From CAXMRP01 sp964196155 (GTDB lineage Bacteria; Pseudomonadota; Alphaproteobacteria; Rhizobiales; Afifellaceae): a DNA stretch of 64,000 nt. Position numbers and translations under genes: made by a program. Positions 45,328-55,300 of this stretch are shown in pieces. The stretch spans positions 1-64,000 of the forward strand of contig CAXMRP010000045.1 of NCBI GenBank assembly GCA_964196155.1, written 5' to 3'. Each line of letters opens with the position of its first letter. Position 1 is the first letter of the stretch. The notes beneath the pieces were generated by a model. That model searched no databases. It was not told the DNA's origin and worked only from the letters and a program-made list of their open reading frames with translations.

Positions 45328-46057
45328 CCGCATCTCCAAATCGCACCCGGATACGCCGGTTCTGCCGGCCTTTCTTCTCGATCTTGCCAACATGGATGGC
45401 GCCGATTTCACCGGTAGAGCGCACATGGGTGCCACCGCACGGTTGCAGATCGACGGCATCATCCTCGCCAATCGCCACCAGCCGGACTGTGCCGGAACCC
45501 CTCGGCGGTTGCACACTCATGGTCCGAACCAGCGACGGGTTGGCGGCCAGTTCATCTTCGCTGATCCACCGGGTGGTCACGCGATGATCGGCGACGACAA
45601 GCGCGGCCAGTTGTGCCGACAGCGCCGCTTTGTCCACGGCGCCGGCATCGGCAATGTCGAAATCAAGCCGGCTGTCGGCTTCGCCAATCGACCCGCCGGT
45701 GACCGGATACGGCACCAGCGAGCACAAAAGGTGCAGCGCGGTATGCATTCGCATATGGGCAAGACGCCGGGACCAGTTGAGGCGGGCAGTGATTGTATCG
45801 CCGGGCTTGATTGCGCCCGGACCCTCGCTCGGCACATGAACGATATCGCCATCCACATAGATCGTCGCGCCGATGCTCGATAGGCTGCCATCGGCAAGAA
45901 TGAAATCACCAGTGTCGCCGGGCTGCCCGCCGCTGGTGGCATAAAACACGGTTCTGTCGAGCACGATCCCGCCGCGATCATTGACCGCAATTACCTGCGC
46001 CTGGCAATCGCGCAATTCGGCATCGTCGCGAAACAGCGGCAAACTTGTCGTGCTCAT
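45320..46057 (-). CDS. alaX: Alanyl-tRNA editing protein (AlaX type)
   Basis: 245 residues with the free-standing editing domain of AlaRS. It hydrolyses mischarged Ser-tRNA(Ala) or Gly-tRNA(Ala). Zinc-site motifs are present: HTALH (HxxxH) near residue 104 and CGGTH (CxxxH) near residue 210, plus the N-terminal RTVFYATSGGQPGDTG strand typical of AlaX-M/L. It overlaps cysK by the 4-base ATGA at 46054-46057 and sseA by 8 bases, so it is translated as part of the cysteine operon. Confidence 0.94.
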   Translation of the reverse strand: MSTTSLPLFRDDAELRDCQAQVIAVNDRGGIVLDRTVFYATSGGQPGDTGDFILADGSLSSIGATIYVDGDIVHVPSEGPGAIKPGDTITARLNWSRRLAHMRMHTALHLLCSLVPYPVTGGSIGEADSRLDFDIADAGAVDKAALSAQLAALVVADHRVTTRWISEDELAANPSLVRTMSVQPPRGSGTVRLVAIGEDDAVDLQPCGGTHVRSTGEIGAIHVGKIEKKGRQNRRIRVRFGDADG

Positions 46058-47097
46058 TCCGGTACCGCCTCATAGGGCACATCGATTTCGGGCACCCCGT
46101 CGATCCACGCCGGCACCGGCAAATTCTTGGTACGCAGGAATTCCGGATTGAACATCTTGGAGGCATAGCGCGTGCCGTAGTCGCACAACACGGTGACGAT
46201 CGTGTGCCCCGGTCCCAGATGACGGGCCAGCCGGATCGCCCCGGCCAGATTGACCCCGGACGAGCCACCCAGACACAAGCCCTCATGCTCCAGAAGGTCA
46301 AAGACCAGCGGCAGGGATTCCTCATCGGCGATCCGATAGGCAATATCGATGGGCGCGCCTTCCAGATTGGCGGTAATCCGGCCGTTGCCTATGCCTTCGG
46401 TGATCGAGTTGCCGACCACTTTGAGTTGCCCTTCAGCATAGTGGCCGTAGAGCGCCGATCCGGTCGGGTCCGCCAGCGCGATCATGACAGCGTCGTTCTG
46501 CGATTTCAAATACATGCCCGTGCCAGCGATTGTACCGCCGGTACCGGCCGAACAGACAAACCCGTCGACCTTGCCGCCAGTCTGCTCCCGGATTTCCGGG
46601 CCGGTTGTGTCAAAATGCGCCTGGCGGTTGGCGGTATTGTCGAACTGGTTGGCCCAAATCGCACCGACAGGTTCGCTGGCGTCGAGTTGTTCGGCAAGCC
46701 GGCCGGACAGTTTTACGTAATTGTTGGGATTGCGGTAGGGCACCGCCGGCACTTCGATCAGCGATGCGCCGGCAACCCGCAGTGCCAGCTTTTTCTCCGC
46801 CGACTGGGTTTCAGGAATGACGATCACCGACCGGTAACCCAGCGCCGCCGCAACCATGGCAATTCCGATGCCGGTATTGCCGGCCGTACCTTCAACAATG
46901 ATGCCGCCGGGTCGCAGCGCGCCGCTCGATTCCGCCTGCCGGATGATCGACAGCGCCGCCCGATCCTTGACCGATTGACCGGGATTGAGAAATTCCGCTT
47001 TGCCCAAAATGGTACAACCGGTCTCTTCCGATGCCCTGCGCAAGCCGATGAGGGGCGTGTCGCCGATTGTATCCAGGATAGATGCGTGTTGGGGCAT
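46054..47097 (-). CDS. cysK: Cysteine synthase A (O-acetylserine sulfhydrylase)
   Basis: 347-residue PLP enzyme (fold type II) making cysteine from O-acetylserine and sulfide. The PLP-Lys is in NPGQSVKDRAA, the phosphate loop is GTAGNTGIG, and the C-terminal region shows GGSSGVN. The C-terminal extension beyond about 320 residues is shared by rhizobial homologues. The start is ATG 47097 (MPQHASILDTIGDTPLI), with no clear ribosome site; TTG 47124 or GTG 47118 are possible alternatives. First gene of cysK-alaX-sseA. Confidence 0.93.
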   Translation of the reverse strand: MPQHASILDTIGDTPLIGLRRASEETGCTILGKAEFLNPGQSVKDRAALSIIRQAESSGALRPGGIIVEGTAGNTGIGIAMVAAALGYRSVIVIPETQSAEKKLALRVAGASLIEVPAVPYRNPNNYVKLSGRLAEQLDASEPVGAIWANQFDNTANRQAHFDTTGPEIREQTGGKVDGFVCSAGTGGTIAGTGMYLKSQNDAVMIALADPTGSALYGHYAEGQLKVVGNSITEGIGNGRITANLEGAPIDIAYRIADEESLPLVFDLLEHEGLCLGGSSGVNLAGAIRLARHLGPGHTIVTVLCDYGTRYASKMFNPEFLRTKNLPVPAWIDGVPEIDVPYEAVPE

Positions 47098-47244
47098 GGC
47101 TGTGGTGGATTGTTGCACTGCCAATCACTTAAGGCCGACAATCGCGTCCGGCAAGGCGCAGGCTGTTTTCAGCGGGCAATTGGCATCTGGAGAGCCAGTG
47201 CGTGACCGGCAAACGGTAACGGACTCGGCACCGGGGCGGCCAAC

Positions 47245-47274
47245 GAAAAACGGGCGGCCATGCCGCCCGTTTGG
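47245..47274 (-). terminator. Rho-independent terminator after the LysM gene
   Basis: On the minus strand, ACGGGCGGCA and the matching TGCCGCCCGT-type arm (GCCGCCCGTTTTT) form a GC-rich stem with a 3' T-tract. It lies 34 bp past the stop of the BON/LysM gene. Confidence 0.85.
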
Positions 47275-47307
47275 AAATTGGATGGCCATCCGACCGGTGC
47301 GAAAACC

Positions 47308-47745
47308 TCAAGGAATACGCAGCACCTGTCCGGGATATATCTTGTCCGGATCCGACAGCATTGGCCGGTTGGCCTCAAAGATTTCGGTGTAGCGCGAGCC
47401 ATTGTCATAATGCTTGGCCGAGATCTTCCACAAGGAATCGCCCCGTTCCACCGTATGAAACACCGGATCCTTGGCATCGCTGGTCGCCACGGTGGTCTCA
47501 ATGACGGTCTCAACCGACGAAATGCCATCGACATTGCCGGCGGCAATGATGATTTTTTCCAGCGCTTCCTGGCTGCCGACATCGCCCTTGATGATCGCCT
47601 TGTCGCCGTCTACTTCGATTGTCACGCCTTCGCTGCCGATATCGTAGCTGTCGACTTCTTTTTTCAGCGCTTCTGCTTTTTCATCATCATCGTCACCCCA
47701 GCCGAGTTTTTTCCCGGCTGAGCGAACAAAATCAAATAATCCCAT
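47308..47745 (-). CDS. BON + LysM domain protein (Kbp/YgaU-like)
   Basis: 145 residues without a signal peptide. An acidic N-terminus (KLGWGDDDDEKAE) is followed by a BON domain (about 35-92) and a C-terminal LysM domain (about 97-144: HTVERGDSLWKISAKHYDNG to IYPGQVLRIP). The architecture and length match E. coli Kbp (YgaU), a cytoplasmic potassium-binding protein. Whether this copy binds potassium or peptidoglycan is not shown. It is followed by a clean terminator. Confidence 0.92.
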   Translation of the reverse strand: MGLFDFVRSAGKKLGWGDDDDEKAEALKKEVDSYDIGSEGVTIEVDGDKAIIKGDVGSQEALEKIIIAAGNVDGISSVETVIETTVATSDAKDPVFHTVERGDSLWKISAKHYDNGSRYTEIFEANRPMLSDPDKIYPGQVLRIP

Positions 47746-47894
47746 TTTTCCGATCCCGCCTTGTGTGTCCCCAAAGCTTTATACCCGGCAATTCGGCATC
47801 ATCAACACGAATAAACGACAACGACCGGATGCAGTAAAATGATGGCGTGCAGCACTCGCTGGGCGGTAATTGAGGCAATCGCTGCGCTGAAAAA

Positions 47895-48521
47895 TCAGCC
47901 CTGGACTTCGCCGAACACATAGACATCCCAGATCACTGCTTCTTCGCCGCCGCGCAAAAACCCGTTGTGCTGGTGGGCCGATTCAATGGTGATCAGTTCG
48001 CCGGCCTCGCCAACATCGATCGAGAGCGTCGAACCTAGGCGGTAGACGAGGCTGTCGGCCACTTTCTTGCCGTTGATCTTGAACACCAGCCGCGAGCGCC
48101 GGGTCTTGCCGATATTGTCATGAGCCGACAACTGGATCGTTGTGATCTTCGCGGGATTGTCGAGTTTGATCGTCAGGCTCTGGCTCGGCGCGCAGTTCTG
48201 GTTTTTGGTGGTGCAGAAATCCGGGCACAAGACGCCGCCAATACACACCCGCTCGCCAGTCGCCTGGTGAATAAGCCGGCCATTTATCGGCGCGTCAACA
48301 GTTTTGGCAGCCATTTTGATGACCGCTGCCGCCTCCGTTTTCTCCGCCGGTTTCATCGCCGGCTCAGACGCCATCTGCGTAACAGCTTCAGCGCTTTTGG
48401 TCGCCGCCGCCAGTTTCGTTGCGGAATCTTCATCGGCGATGGCCGCCGAGATTATCGCAGAACTTACCATTGAGACGGTCAGCAACCCTGCAATGGCACC
48501 CACCCGGACCGATCGGAACAT
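47895..48521 (-). CDS. Secreted protein of unknown function with C-terminal beta-sandwich-like domain
   Basis: 208 residues. The start ATG 48521 (MFRSVRVGAIAGLLTVSMVS) has GGGAGTG 6 bases upstream; the open frame further upstream is unsupported. A signal peptide leads to an Ala/Lys/Glu-rich linker (about 35-80), then a short Cys-containing segment (VCIGGVLCPDFCTTKNQNC, four Cys that may form two disulfides), then a beta-rich domain with LTIKLDNPAKITTIQLSAHD and AVIWDVYVFG, which resembles carbohydrate-binding F5/8- or NPCBM-type sandwiches. No family assigned. It stands alone. Confidence 0.7.
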   Translation of the reverse strand: MFRSVRVGAIAGLLTVSMVSSAIISAAIADEDSATKLAAATKSAEAVTQMASEPAMKPAEKTEAAAVIKMAAKTVDAPINGRLIHQATGERVCIGGVLCPDFCTTKNQNCAPSQSLTIKLDNPAKITTIQLSAHDNIGKTRRSRLVFKINGKKVADSLVYRLGSTLSIDVGEAGELITIESAHQHNGFLRGGEEAVIWDVYVFGEVQG

Positions 48522-48895
48522 TTTTATCACTCCCATTATTCGATGAACGGTCGGCACAACGGCCACCGCCCATGGCACAAGGGATTCATGTTCGGCCCGG
48601 AACAGGGCGTCAGTGGGACAGCAATTTGACAGTGCGGCGGTAACAATAGGCCAAATACGGCGAAGGCTTGATCACTCGCCACATTTGCTCAGGGTAGCCG
48701 GATCGGGCGCGCACAGCGTGGTCGGATTGCGGCAGTATATCCCGATCAAACAGCGGGTCTATGTCGTGTTTTTTCTCCAGTATCTGTTCGGCATGCCCCG
48801 GAAATTGCCGGGTTCCGGGTACAAATCACACGGCCACAGGCGCCACAAATGACACAAAAGGGGCCAGGCATTTCTGCCTAACCCCTTGAAATTTC
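48522..48895. other. 374-bp intergenic region upstream of the secreted-protein gene
   Basis: Apart from the tRNA-Asn terminator at its right end, no gene, repeat or operator was recognised. Confidence 0.4.
48855..48887 (-). terminator. Terminator of tRNA-Asn
   Basis: On the minus strand, GGGG-tt-AGGCA pairs with TGCCT-gg-CCCC around a GAAA-like loop and is followed by TTTTG. It begins about 9 bp past the tRNA 3' end. Confidence 0.75.
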
Positions 48896-48971
48896 TGGCT
48901 CCCCGGGTCGGACTCGAACCAACGACCCAGCGATTAACAGTCGCTTGCTCTACCAACTGAGCTACCGGGGA
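48896..48971 (-). tRNA. tRNA-Asn(GTT)
   Basis: 76 nt including an encoded CCA. The acceptor stem TCCCCGG/CCGGGGA, D-arm GCTCAGTTGGTAGAGC, anticodon arm GCGACTGTTAATCGC with anticodon GTT, and T-arm GGTTCGAGTCC are all canonical. The discriminator base is G, as expected for tRNA-Asn. Confidence 0.97.
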
Positions 48972-49072
48972 ACGGAACAGCGCATATATCAGACATTTGC
49001 GCCAATGCAAGCGGAAGCCGAATCGGGCACCTATATGCCTGCAGACACAGGCATCTTCTGCCAGGAACAACG

Positions 49073-49477
49073 ATGGGTATATTTGACAAATTGTGGTCCG
49101 GATCAATACGGCCGAAGGATTCCGGACTGGATTTACCCGTCTCCGGCCAGACTGATCTGGACGGCGAGGGCGCCGACCCGCCGTTTCGCCATTCGATTCG
49201 GCTTGGCGATCGCCGCATTCCACTACCCCGATCCCGGCTGATACGGATCATTGCCGGGATTGTGTTGATCCTGTTCGGTTTCGTTGGCTTTTTGCCGGTT
49301 CTCGGATTCTGGATGATTCCCCTCGGGCTGTTGATCCTGTCGGTCGACTTTGCTCCGATACGCCGGTTCCGCCGCCGCGCCTCGGTATGGCTGCAACGCA
49401 AGTGGAACAACTGGAAAGGCGGCGAGGCCAATGGCTCCGGCAAAGTCGGGAACAACCGGACTGATAAACCATCCTGA
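49073..49477 (+). CDS. Small membrane protein (PGPGW-like family)
   Basis: 134 residues. A charged, Gly/Asp-rich N-terminal 55 residues precede two membrane helices in a hairpin (about 58-95: RIIAGIVLILFGFVGFLP and LGFWMIPLGLLILSVDF), then a basic RRFRRRASVWLQRKW segment and hydrophilic tail. The hairpin with a central VLGFWMIPLGL matches the PGPGW-type transmembrane family, whose function is unknown. ATG 49073 has GGAACAACG upstream. It lies just before the cobalamin riboswitch but is likely a separate unit. Confidence 0.75.
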   Translation: MGIFDKLWSGSIRPKDSGLDLPVSGQTDLDGEGADPPFRHSIRLGDRRIPLPRSRLIRIIAGIVLILFGFVGFLPVLGFWMIPLGLLILSVDFAPIRRFRRRASVWLQRKWNNWKGGEANGSGKVGNNRTDKPS

Positions 49478-49572
49478 CAAACTGTGCTGGGATATCGCCG
49501 TGATCGGGCACCGCCATATCGTGTCGTGTTCAGGCTTGCGCCAATGCCGCTCGTGCCGCTATCGTCGGTGCA

Positions 49573-49775
49573 GCGTTCTGGTTCCCCGCATGAACACCGA
49601 AGTGTTCGGGGATGAAATGGGAATGCGGTAAGAAGCGACCCGGCAAGGGACTTCGAAGCCGCAGCTGCCCCCGCAACTGTGAGCGGATAGCCGACCCGCA
49701 AAGGCCACCCGACAAGGGGAAGGCGTGGGACCCGGTGATGACCCGCGAGCCAGGAGACCAGCCAGGGCAACGCAA
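49573..49775 (+). ncRNA. Cobalamin (AdoCbl) riboswitch
   Basis: Conserved blocks appear in the right order: TTCTGGTTCCCC at the start, GAAATGGGAATGCGGT, the core GCTGCCCCCGCAACTGT, GGGAAGGCG, and the B12-box region GATGACCCGCGAGCCAGGAG followed by ACC. It ends about 40 bp before cbtB, close enough to occlude the ribosome site when cobalamin binds. It should repress the cbtB-cobQ operon when cobalamin is abundant. Confidence 0.95.
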
Positions 49776-49812
49776 CACCAGTCGCCGTCGGTGGGACGGC
49801 CAGGAGATGATG

Positions 49813-50004
49813 ATGAATAATTCCGCGACCCAAACAGACGCAGCGCCGGCACACGCGGCAATCTTCGCCCGCCCGCAAATGGCTGCCCTGATGGCCATCC
49901 TGTTTGGCATCTTGTTGATCGCCGGTGCCGGGTTTGCCCAGTCAAGCGTGCTGCACGACGCCACCCACGACACCCGTCACGCCTTCGGCCTTCCCTGCCA
50001 CTGA
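49813..50004 (+). CDS. cbtB: Cobalt transporter subunit CbtB
   Basis: 63 residues. One membrane helix (AALMAILFGILLIAGAGFA) is followed by a His-rich end, HDATHDTRHAFGLPCH, the CbtB signature that likely binds cobalt. Of three consecutive ATGs, 49813 is best spaced from GGAG (49803-49806). With CbtA it forms a cobalt uptake system found almost only under B12 riboswitches. It is the first gene of the cob operon. Confidence 0.93.
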   Translation: MNNSATQTDAAPAHAAIFARPQMAALMAILFGILLIAGAGFAQSSVLHDATHDTRHAFGLPCH

Positions 50005-50023
50005 GCAGGGTGAATCACGGATC

Positions 50024-50734
50024 ATGTTTCGTCCCCTCATCTTGAGCGCGGCGATTGCCGGGCTTGTCGGTGGCATTTTGGTTGCCCTTTTCCAGTTCGC
50101 TTTCGTCACACCGCTGATCGTTCAGGCTGAAGTCTATGAGGCTGCAAATGCCGCCACTTCGGCGCAGGCTTCCGCTTCGGTTGACGCCACGACCTCAACC
50201 CACGGGCACGCCCCGGCCAGCTTGTCGCGGCAGGCAATGACCGCCATGGCGACCATCGTCTATGTCGCCGGCGCCAATCTCATTCTTCTCGGCCTGATGA
50301 TGTTTGCCGGCAGCCGGATCGGACCGCGCACGGCGGTCACCTGGGGCCTTGCCGCCTTCGTTGCGGTGGCCATCGCGCCGGCTGTCGGTCTGCCGCCGGA
50401 ACTGCCGGGCATGATGGCCGCCGATGTGGGTAGCCGGCAAGTCTGGTGGATCGGTACGGTGCTGGCGACGTCCGCCGGCCTGTGGGCGCTTTTTCGCGGC
50501 GCACCGCTCTGGATTGCCGCCGGTCTGATCCTGATCGTCCTTCCCCACATCATCGGCGCACCGCATATTTCCGTGAATGAGGCCGCTGACCATGCGTCCG
50601 GTGTTCCCGCAGCGCTTGCCGCCCACTTTGTCGCCGTCTCGATTGCCGGCTCGCTGATATTCTGGACAGCCGGACCGGCGGTCGCCGGCCTTGCCTTCGG
50701 CCGTTTGCAGGCCGCTGGTACCAGTGATGGATGA
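50024..50734 (+). CDS. cbtA: Cobalt transporter subunit CbtA
   Basis: 236 residues with about five to six membrane helices (starting LILSAAIAGLVGGILVALFQ), matching CbtA. Helices are separated by short His/Ala-rich loops, including SLSRQAMTAMATIVYV. ATG 50024 has AGGGTGA about 10 bases upstream. Its end overlaps the cobU start by 8 bases. It is the membrane partner of CbtB. Confidence 0.93.
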   Translation: MFRPLILSAAIAGLVGGILVALFQFAFVTPLIVQAEVYEAANAATSAQASASVDATTSTHGHAPASLSRQAMTAMATIVYVAGANLILLGLMMFAGSRIGPRTAVTWGLAAFVAVAIAPAVGLPPELPGMMAADVGSRQVWWIGTVLATSAGLWALFRGAPLWIAAGLILIVLPHIIGAPHISVNEAADHASGVPAALAAHFVAVSIAGSLIFWTAGPAVAGLAFGRLQAAGTSDG

Positions 50735-51263
50735 CCGGGCGGACAGGCGCGCGATCCTGGTGCTCGGCGGCGCGCGTTCCGGCAAGAGCCGGTATGCCGA
50801 ATCGATAGCCAATTCATGCGCTGACCGGGTCTATATCGCCACCGCAGAGGCTGGTGACAGGGAGATGGCCGAGCGCATAACTGCTCATCGCGACCGACGT
50901 GGCAGCAAATGGACGACGGTTGAGGAGCCGTTGGCGCTGGAGGCGGCAATCACCGCCAGTGCCGCACTGGGCCGGGCGCTCCTTGTTGACTGCCTGACCG
51001 TGTGGCTCAGCAATCTGATGGCCGCCGGTGAAGATGCGGGAAAGCGCGGACAGGATCTGGGCGCTTCGCTCGCCGCCGCGCCGGGAACTGTAATTCTGGT
51101 TTCCAACGAGGTCGGCATGGGTCTGGTGCCGCAAACACCGCTGGGCCGTGCATTTCGCGACGCGCAGGGACAACTCAATCAACATATCGCCGGCATTTGC
51201 GACACGGTGATTTTTGTCGCCGCCGGCCTGCCGCTCGCCCTGAAAGGCAAAATTCCGACATGA
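50727..51263 (+). CDS. cobU: Adenosylcobinamide kinase/adenosylcobinamide-phosphate guanylyltransferase
   Basis: 178 residues (called cobP in the aerobic-pathway literature). It phosphorylates adenosylcobinamide and transfers GMP, preparing for nucleotide loop assembly. The P-loop GGARSGKSRYAE is at the N-terminus, VDCLTVWLSNLM is the typical middle motif, and VSNEVGMGLVP is conserved. ATG 50727 lies inside the cbtA end; the frame upstream of it belongs to cbtA coding sequence. Confidence 0.95.
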   Translation: MDDRADRRAILVLGGARSGKSRYAESIANSCADRVYIATAEAGDREMAERITAHRDRRGSKWTTVEEPLALEAAITASAALGRALLVDCLTVWLSNLMAAGEDAGKRGQDLGASLAAAPGTVILVSNEVGMGLVPQTPLGRAFRDAQGQLNQHIAGICDTVIFVAAGLPLALKGKIPT

Positions 51264-52351
51264 ACGATACCCGCTCCCCATCGCCGACATATTCCAGTGA
51301 AAATCCACCCCCACCATCCCGCATCCCGGCAACCATCGTCACCGGATTTCTGGGGGCAGGGAAGACCACCTTGATCCGCAACCTCCTGCAAAATGCCGGC
51401 GGGCGCCGCATCGCGCTGATCGTCAATGAATTTGGCGATATCGGCTTCGATGGCGCGCTGCTGGCCGAACGCACTGGCGATGGCACCAATGCTCCGGCTT
51501 GCAAAGCCGAGGATATTGTCGAACTGGCCAATGGCTGCATCTGCTGCACTGTCGCCGATGATTTTCTGCCGGCAATGGAGGCGCTGCTCGATCGTGACGT
51601 GCCGCCTGACAATATCATCATCGAAACGTCGGGCCTGGCGTTGCCGCAACCACTGGTCAGGGCCTTCGCCTGGCCATCGGTACGAAACCGGGTGACTGTC
51701 GACGGCGTCGTGACCATTGTTGATTCCGCCGCCGTTGCAGCTGGCAAGGTCGCCGCCGATGAGGACAGGGTTGCCGAACAGCGCGCCGCCGACGGGGCGC
51801 TCGACCACGACGATCCGATCAGCGAACTGTTTGAAGATCAGATCCGCTGCGCCGATCTGATTGTCCTGTCCAAGGCCGACCTTGTCGACGAGGTCGGCCT
51901 GGCCCGGGTTGAAGCCACGATTGCCGATGATCGCCGCCCGCAGGCGCGCACCTTGAAGGCGACCATGGGCAATCTGCCGGCGGATATCGTGCTGGGCGTT
52001 CGCGCCGGCGCCGAGGACGATTCCCACAACCGCCTCAGCCATCACGAGCGCGCCGGCGAGGAAGACCACGAGCACGACGATTTTGATTCCTTCTCCCTCG
52101 ACGCCGGGTTTTCAAACCGCCAGGAAGCGGAAGAAAATGTCCGTGCGGCGATGGCCAACACCGACGTGCTGCGCATCAAGGGCACGGTCCGCATCGACGG
52201 AAAATCCCTGCCGCTGGCCATTCAGGCGGTCGGCCCGAGGGTTGAATCCTGGTTTTTGACCGGCGCCGCTCCTGTAAAAACCGGCCTTGTCGTCATCGGC
52301 CTGTCGGGCCTTGATGAACTGGCGATCCGGCAGCTTTTGACGGCGCTGTAA
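51260..52351 (+). CDS. cobW: CobW GTPase, cobalt metallochaperone
   Basis: 363-residue COG0523 GTPase. It has a P-loop GFLGAGKTT, the metal-binding CxCC in NGCICCTV, GTP-base motif SKAD and the C-terminal CobW_C domain. A His/Asp/Glu-rich segment (SHHERAGEEDHEHDD) may hold metal. CobW is thought to deliver cobalt to the CobNST chelatase encoded partly by the next gene. Start ATG 51260 overlaps the cobU stop (ATGA). A Pro/Ser-rich N-terminal lead of about 20 residues precedes the P-loop. Confidence 0.95.
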   Translation: MNDTRSPSPTYSSENPPPPSRIPATIVTGFLGAGKTTLIRNLLQNAGGRRIALIVNEFGDIGFDGALLAERTGDGTNAPACKAEDIVELANGCICCTVADDFLPAMEALLDRDVPPDNIIIETSGLALPQPLVRAFAWPSVRNRVTVDGVVTIVDSAAVAAGKVAADEDRVAEQRAADGALDHDDPISELFEDQIRCADLIVLSKADLVDEVGLARVEATIADDRRPQARTLKATMGNLPADIVLGVRAGAEDDSHNRLSHHERAGEEDHEHDDFDSFSLDAGFSNRQEAEENVRAAMANTDVLRIKGTVRIDGKSLPLAIQAVGPRVESWFLTGAAPVKTGLVVIGLSGLDELAIRQLLTAL

Positions 52352-55300
52352 TGCATATTCTGACCGGCCGACAGATCGGGCTGGAAACCGACGGCGAGGC
52401 GGTCGATCTCGGCCAGTCGCCCGGCGATATCGTCGTCCTCAGCGCCGCCGACACTGAGATCGCCGGACTCGCGGCGGCGCGGGCCACAATTGGCGATGCC
52501 TTTCCGACCACTCGACTGGCCAACTGGATGGCCCTGGCTCATCCTTATTCCATTGATCTATATAGCGAAAACATCCTTGCCCAGGCGCGGCTGATTGTCA
52601 TTAGGCTGCTTGGCGGCCCCGCCTATTGGCAATATGGCGTCGATGAAGCCCGCCGCATCGCCCGAGCCAATGGTATCGCGCTCGCCATCCTGCCCGGCGA
52701 TGGCAAATGGGACGACAGCTATTTCGGGCTCGGTACGGTTCCCGGCGACACGGCGCGACGGCTTTGGTCCTATCTGGCCGAAGGCGGCGCTGCGAACTAC
52801 CGGAATTTTCTGGCGTGCGCTGCCTCGATCATCGGTGCGGGTGATGAACCGCCGCCGGCAATCGCCGTGCCGACCTGCGGTCAATACGACCATCCCGAGG
52901 GCGGCGGAAAAACCAACCCGCCATCCGGGCAACCGGTTGTGGCGATTTCCTTTTATCGCGCGTTGTTTCAATCCGGCCAGACCGCCGCGATCGATGCCCT
53001 GTGCGTTGCATTGGCTGCTCGTGGCTTGACACCGTTGCCGATTTTTGTGTCGAGCCTGAAATCAGCAAATGATGCCGTCCATGTCCGCGACCTGTTCGCC
53101 AAACACCAACCGGCACTGGTTCTCAATGCCACGGCCTTTGCCATCGGCAGTGCAAATAACCCCGGTGGTTCTACGCCGCTGGACGAGGGCCGTCGGCCGG
53201 TCCTGCAAATCACATTTTCCGGCACATCGCGCGACGCATGGCTGGAGTCCACCAGAGGCCTGTCGGCTCGCGATCTGACCATGAACGTGGTCATGCCCGA
53301 ACTCGACGGCCGCCTGATCACCCGCGCGGTATCGTTCAAGGAGCCGGGTGCCCTTGATCCCCTGACCGAATGCCAGCCGGTGCGTCAGGTGCCTGATGAA
53401 AATCGCATCGCCTTTGTCGCCGATCTCGCCCGGCGCTGGGTGACGCTCGGCACAACGTCGGCGACCGACAAGCGTGTGGCGATATTGTTGTCCAACTATC
53501 CCAACAAGAACGGCCGTATCGGCAACGGTGTTGGTCTGGATGCGCCGGTATCGACAATCAATGTGCTTTCGTCAATGAGATCAGCTGGATACCGGATCAC
53601 GGGCGCGCCGCAGACCAGCGGCGATCTGATGGCGCTGCTTCTGGCCGGTCCGACCAATGCGGTTGACTCCAGACGAATTTCATCCTGCCAATTGTCGCTG
53701 GATGCCTACCGCACACAGTTTGCTAACTTGCCCGAAACTGTACGTAAACTTGTGAGCGGGCGCTGGGGCGAACCCGCCGGCGATCCCTTTGTCGCCAATG
53801 ACACCTTCCATCTCCCGGCCCACCGGTTCGGCAATGTGGTGATCGCGATCCAGCCGGCGCGCGGCTATAACATCGACCCCAAGACCAGCTATCACGATCC
53901 CGATCTGCCGCCGCCCCACGGTTATCTGGCTTTCTATATGTGGCTGCGGGAGCAGTTCGCCACTGACGCCCTCATCCACATGGGCAAGCACGGTAATCTG
54001 GAGTGGCTGCCCGGCAAGGCGCTGGCCCTGTCGCAAGATTGTTTCCCCGATGCCGTGCTCGGGCCGATGCCGGTGATCTATCCGTTTATCGTCAATGATC
54101 CGGGCGAGGGGGCGCAGGCCAAGCGCCGCATCGCCGCGACGATTGTTGACCATCTGATGCCGCCACTCGCCCGGGCCGAAAGCTATGGCCCCGCTGCCGC
54201 GTTGGAAACACTGATCGACGAATATGCCGCCGCCCGCGCTGGCGATCCGCGCCGCGCCGAACCGATTGCCGCGCGGATACTGGATCTGTCACGGGCCCAC
54301 GGCTTTGACGCTGATATCGGCATTCAGCCCGGCATCGCTATCGACGATGCACTGGCCCGGCTCGATGAACATATCTGCGATCTGAAAGAGCTGCAGATCC
54401 GCGACGGGTTGCACATTCTGGGCAGCGGCCCGCAAGGCGACCAGCGCGCCGAAACCCTTGTTGCGCTCACCCGCATCCCGCGTGGCAGCGGGTCGGCGGA
54501 TGCCTCGTTGCTGCGCGCATTGGCCAACGATCTTGGCTTGGGCGATTTCGATCCGCTGGATTGCCGGTTTTCAAAAGAATGGACCGGTCCGCGCCCGCAG
54601 GTGATGGCCGATCTATCCGAAGATCCCTGGCGGACATGTGGCGATACCGTCGAACGCCTTGAATTTTTTGCGTTTGATCTGACTGCCAGTGGAACATGTC
54701 CGCCATCGATGCCCGCCACCGAAGCTGTTTTGCAGGTAATCCGAAATGAAATCGCGCCGGCGCTCGATGGCTCCGGCGAACGCGAGATTGACGCCGTGTT
54801 GAGCGCGCTGGCAGGCGGTTTCGTCAAGCCCGGTCCCTCCGGTGCGCCAAGCAGGGGCCGGCCCGACTGCCTGCCGACCGGGCGTAATTTTTTTTCCGTC
54901 GATGTGCGTTCGGTGCCCACCCAGGCCGCCTGGGATCTGGGCTGGCGATCCGCCGCGCAGCTGGTCGAACGCTACACGCAGGATGAGGGCGAATGGCCCA
55001 AAGCCATGGCGTTGACCGCCTGGGGCACCTCCAACATGCGCACCGGCGGCGATGATATCGCGCAGGCGCTGGCGCTGGTCGGCGCGCGCCCGGTCTGGGA
55101 GCCAACGTCCGGCCGGGTGACGGGCATCGAGGTCATCCCCTTGAGCGAACTCGGCCGGCCACGCATCGACATCACCTTGCGCATCTCCGGTTTTTTCCGC
55201 GATGCATTTCCCGATCAGATCGCGCTGTTTCACACGGCGGTACTGGCGGTCGCCGAGCGTGACGAGCCGGACGATGCCAATCCGATCGCCGCACGCATCC

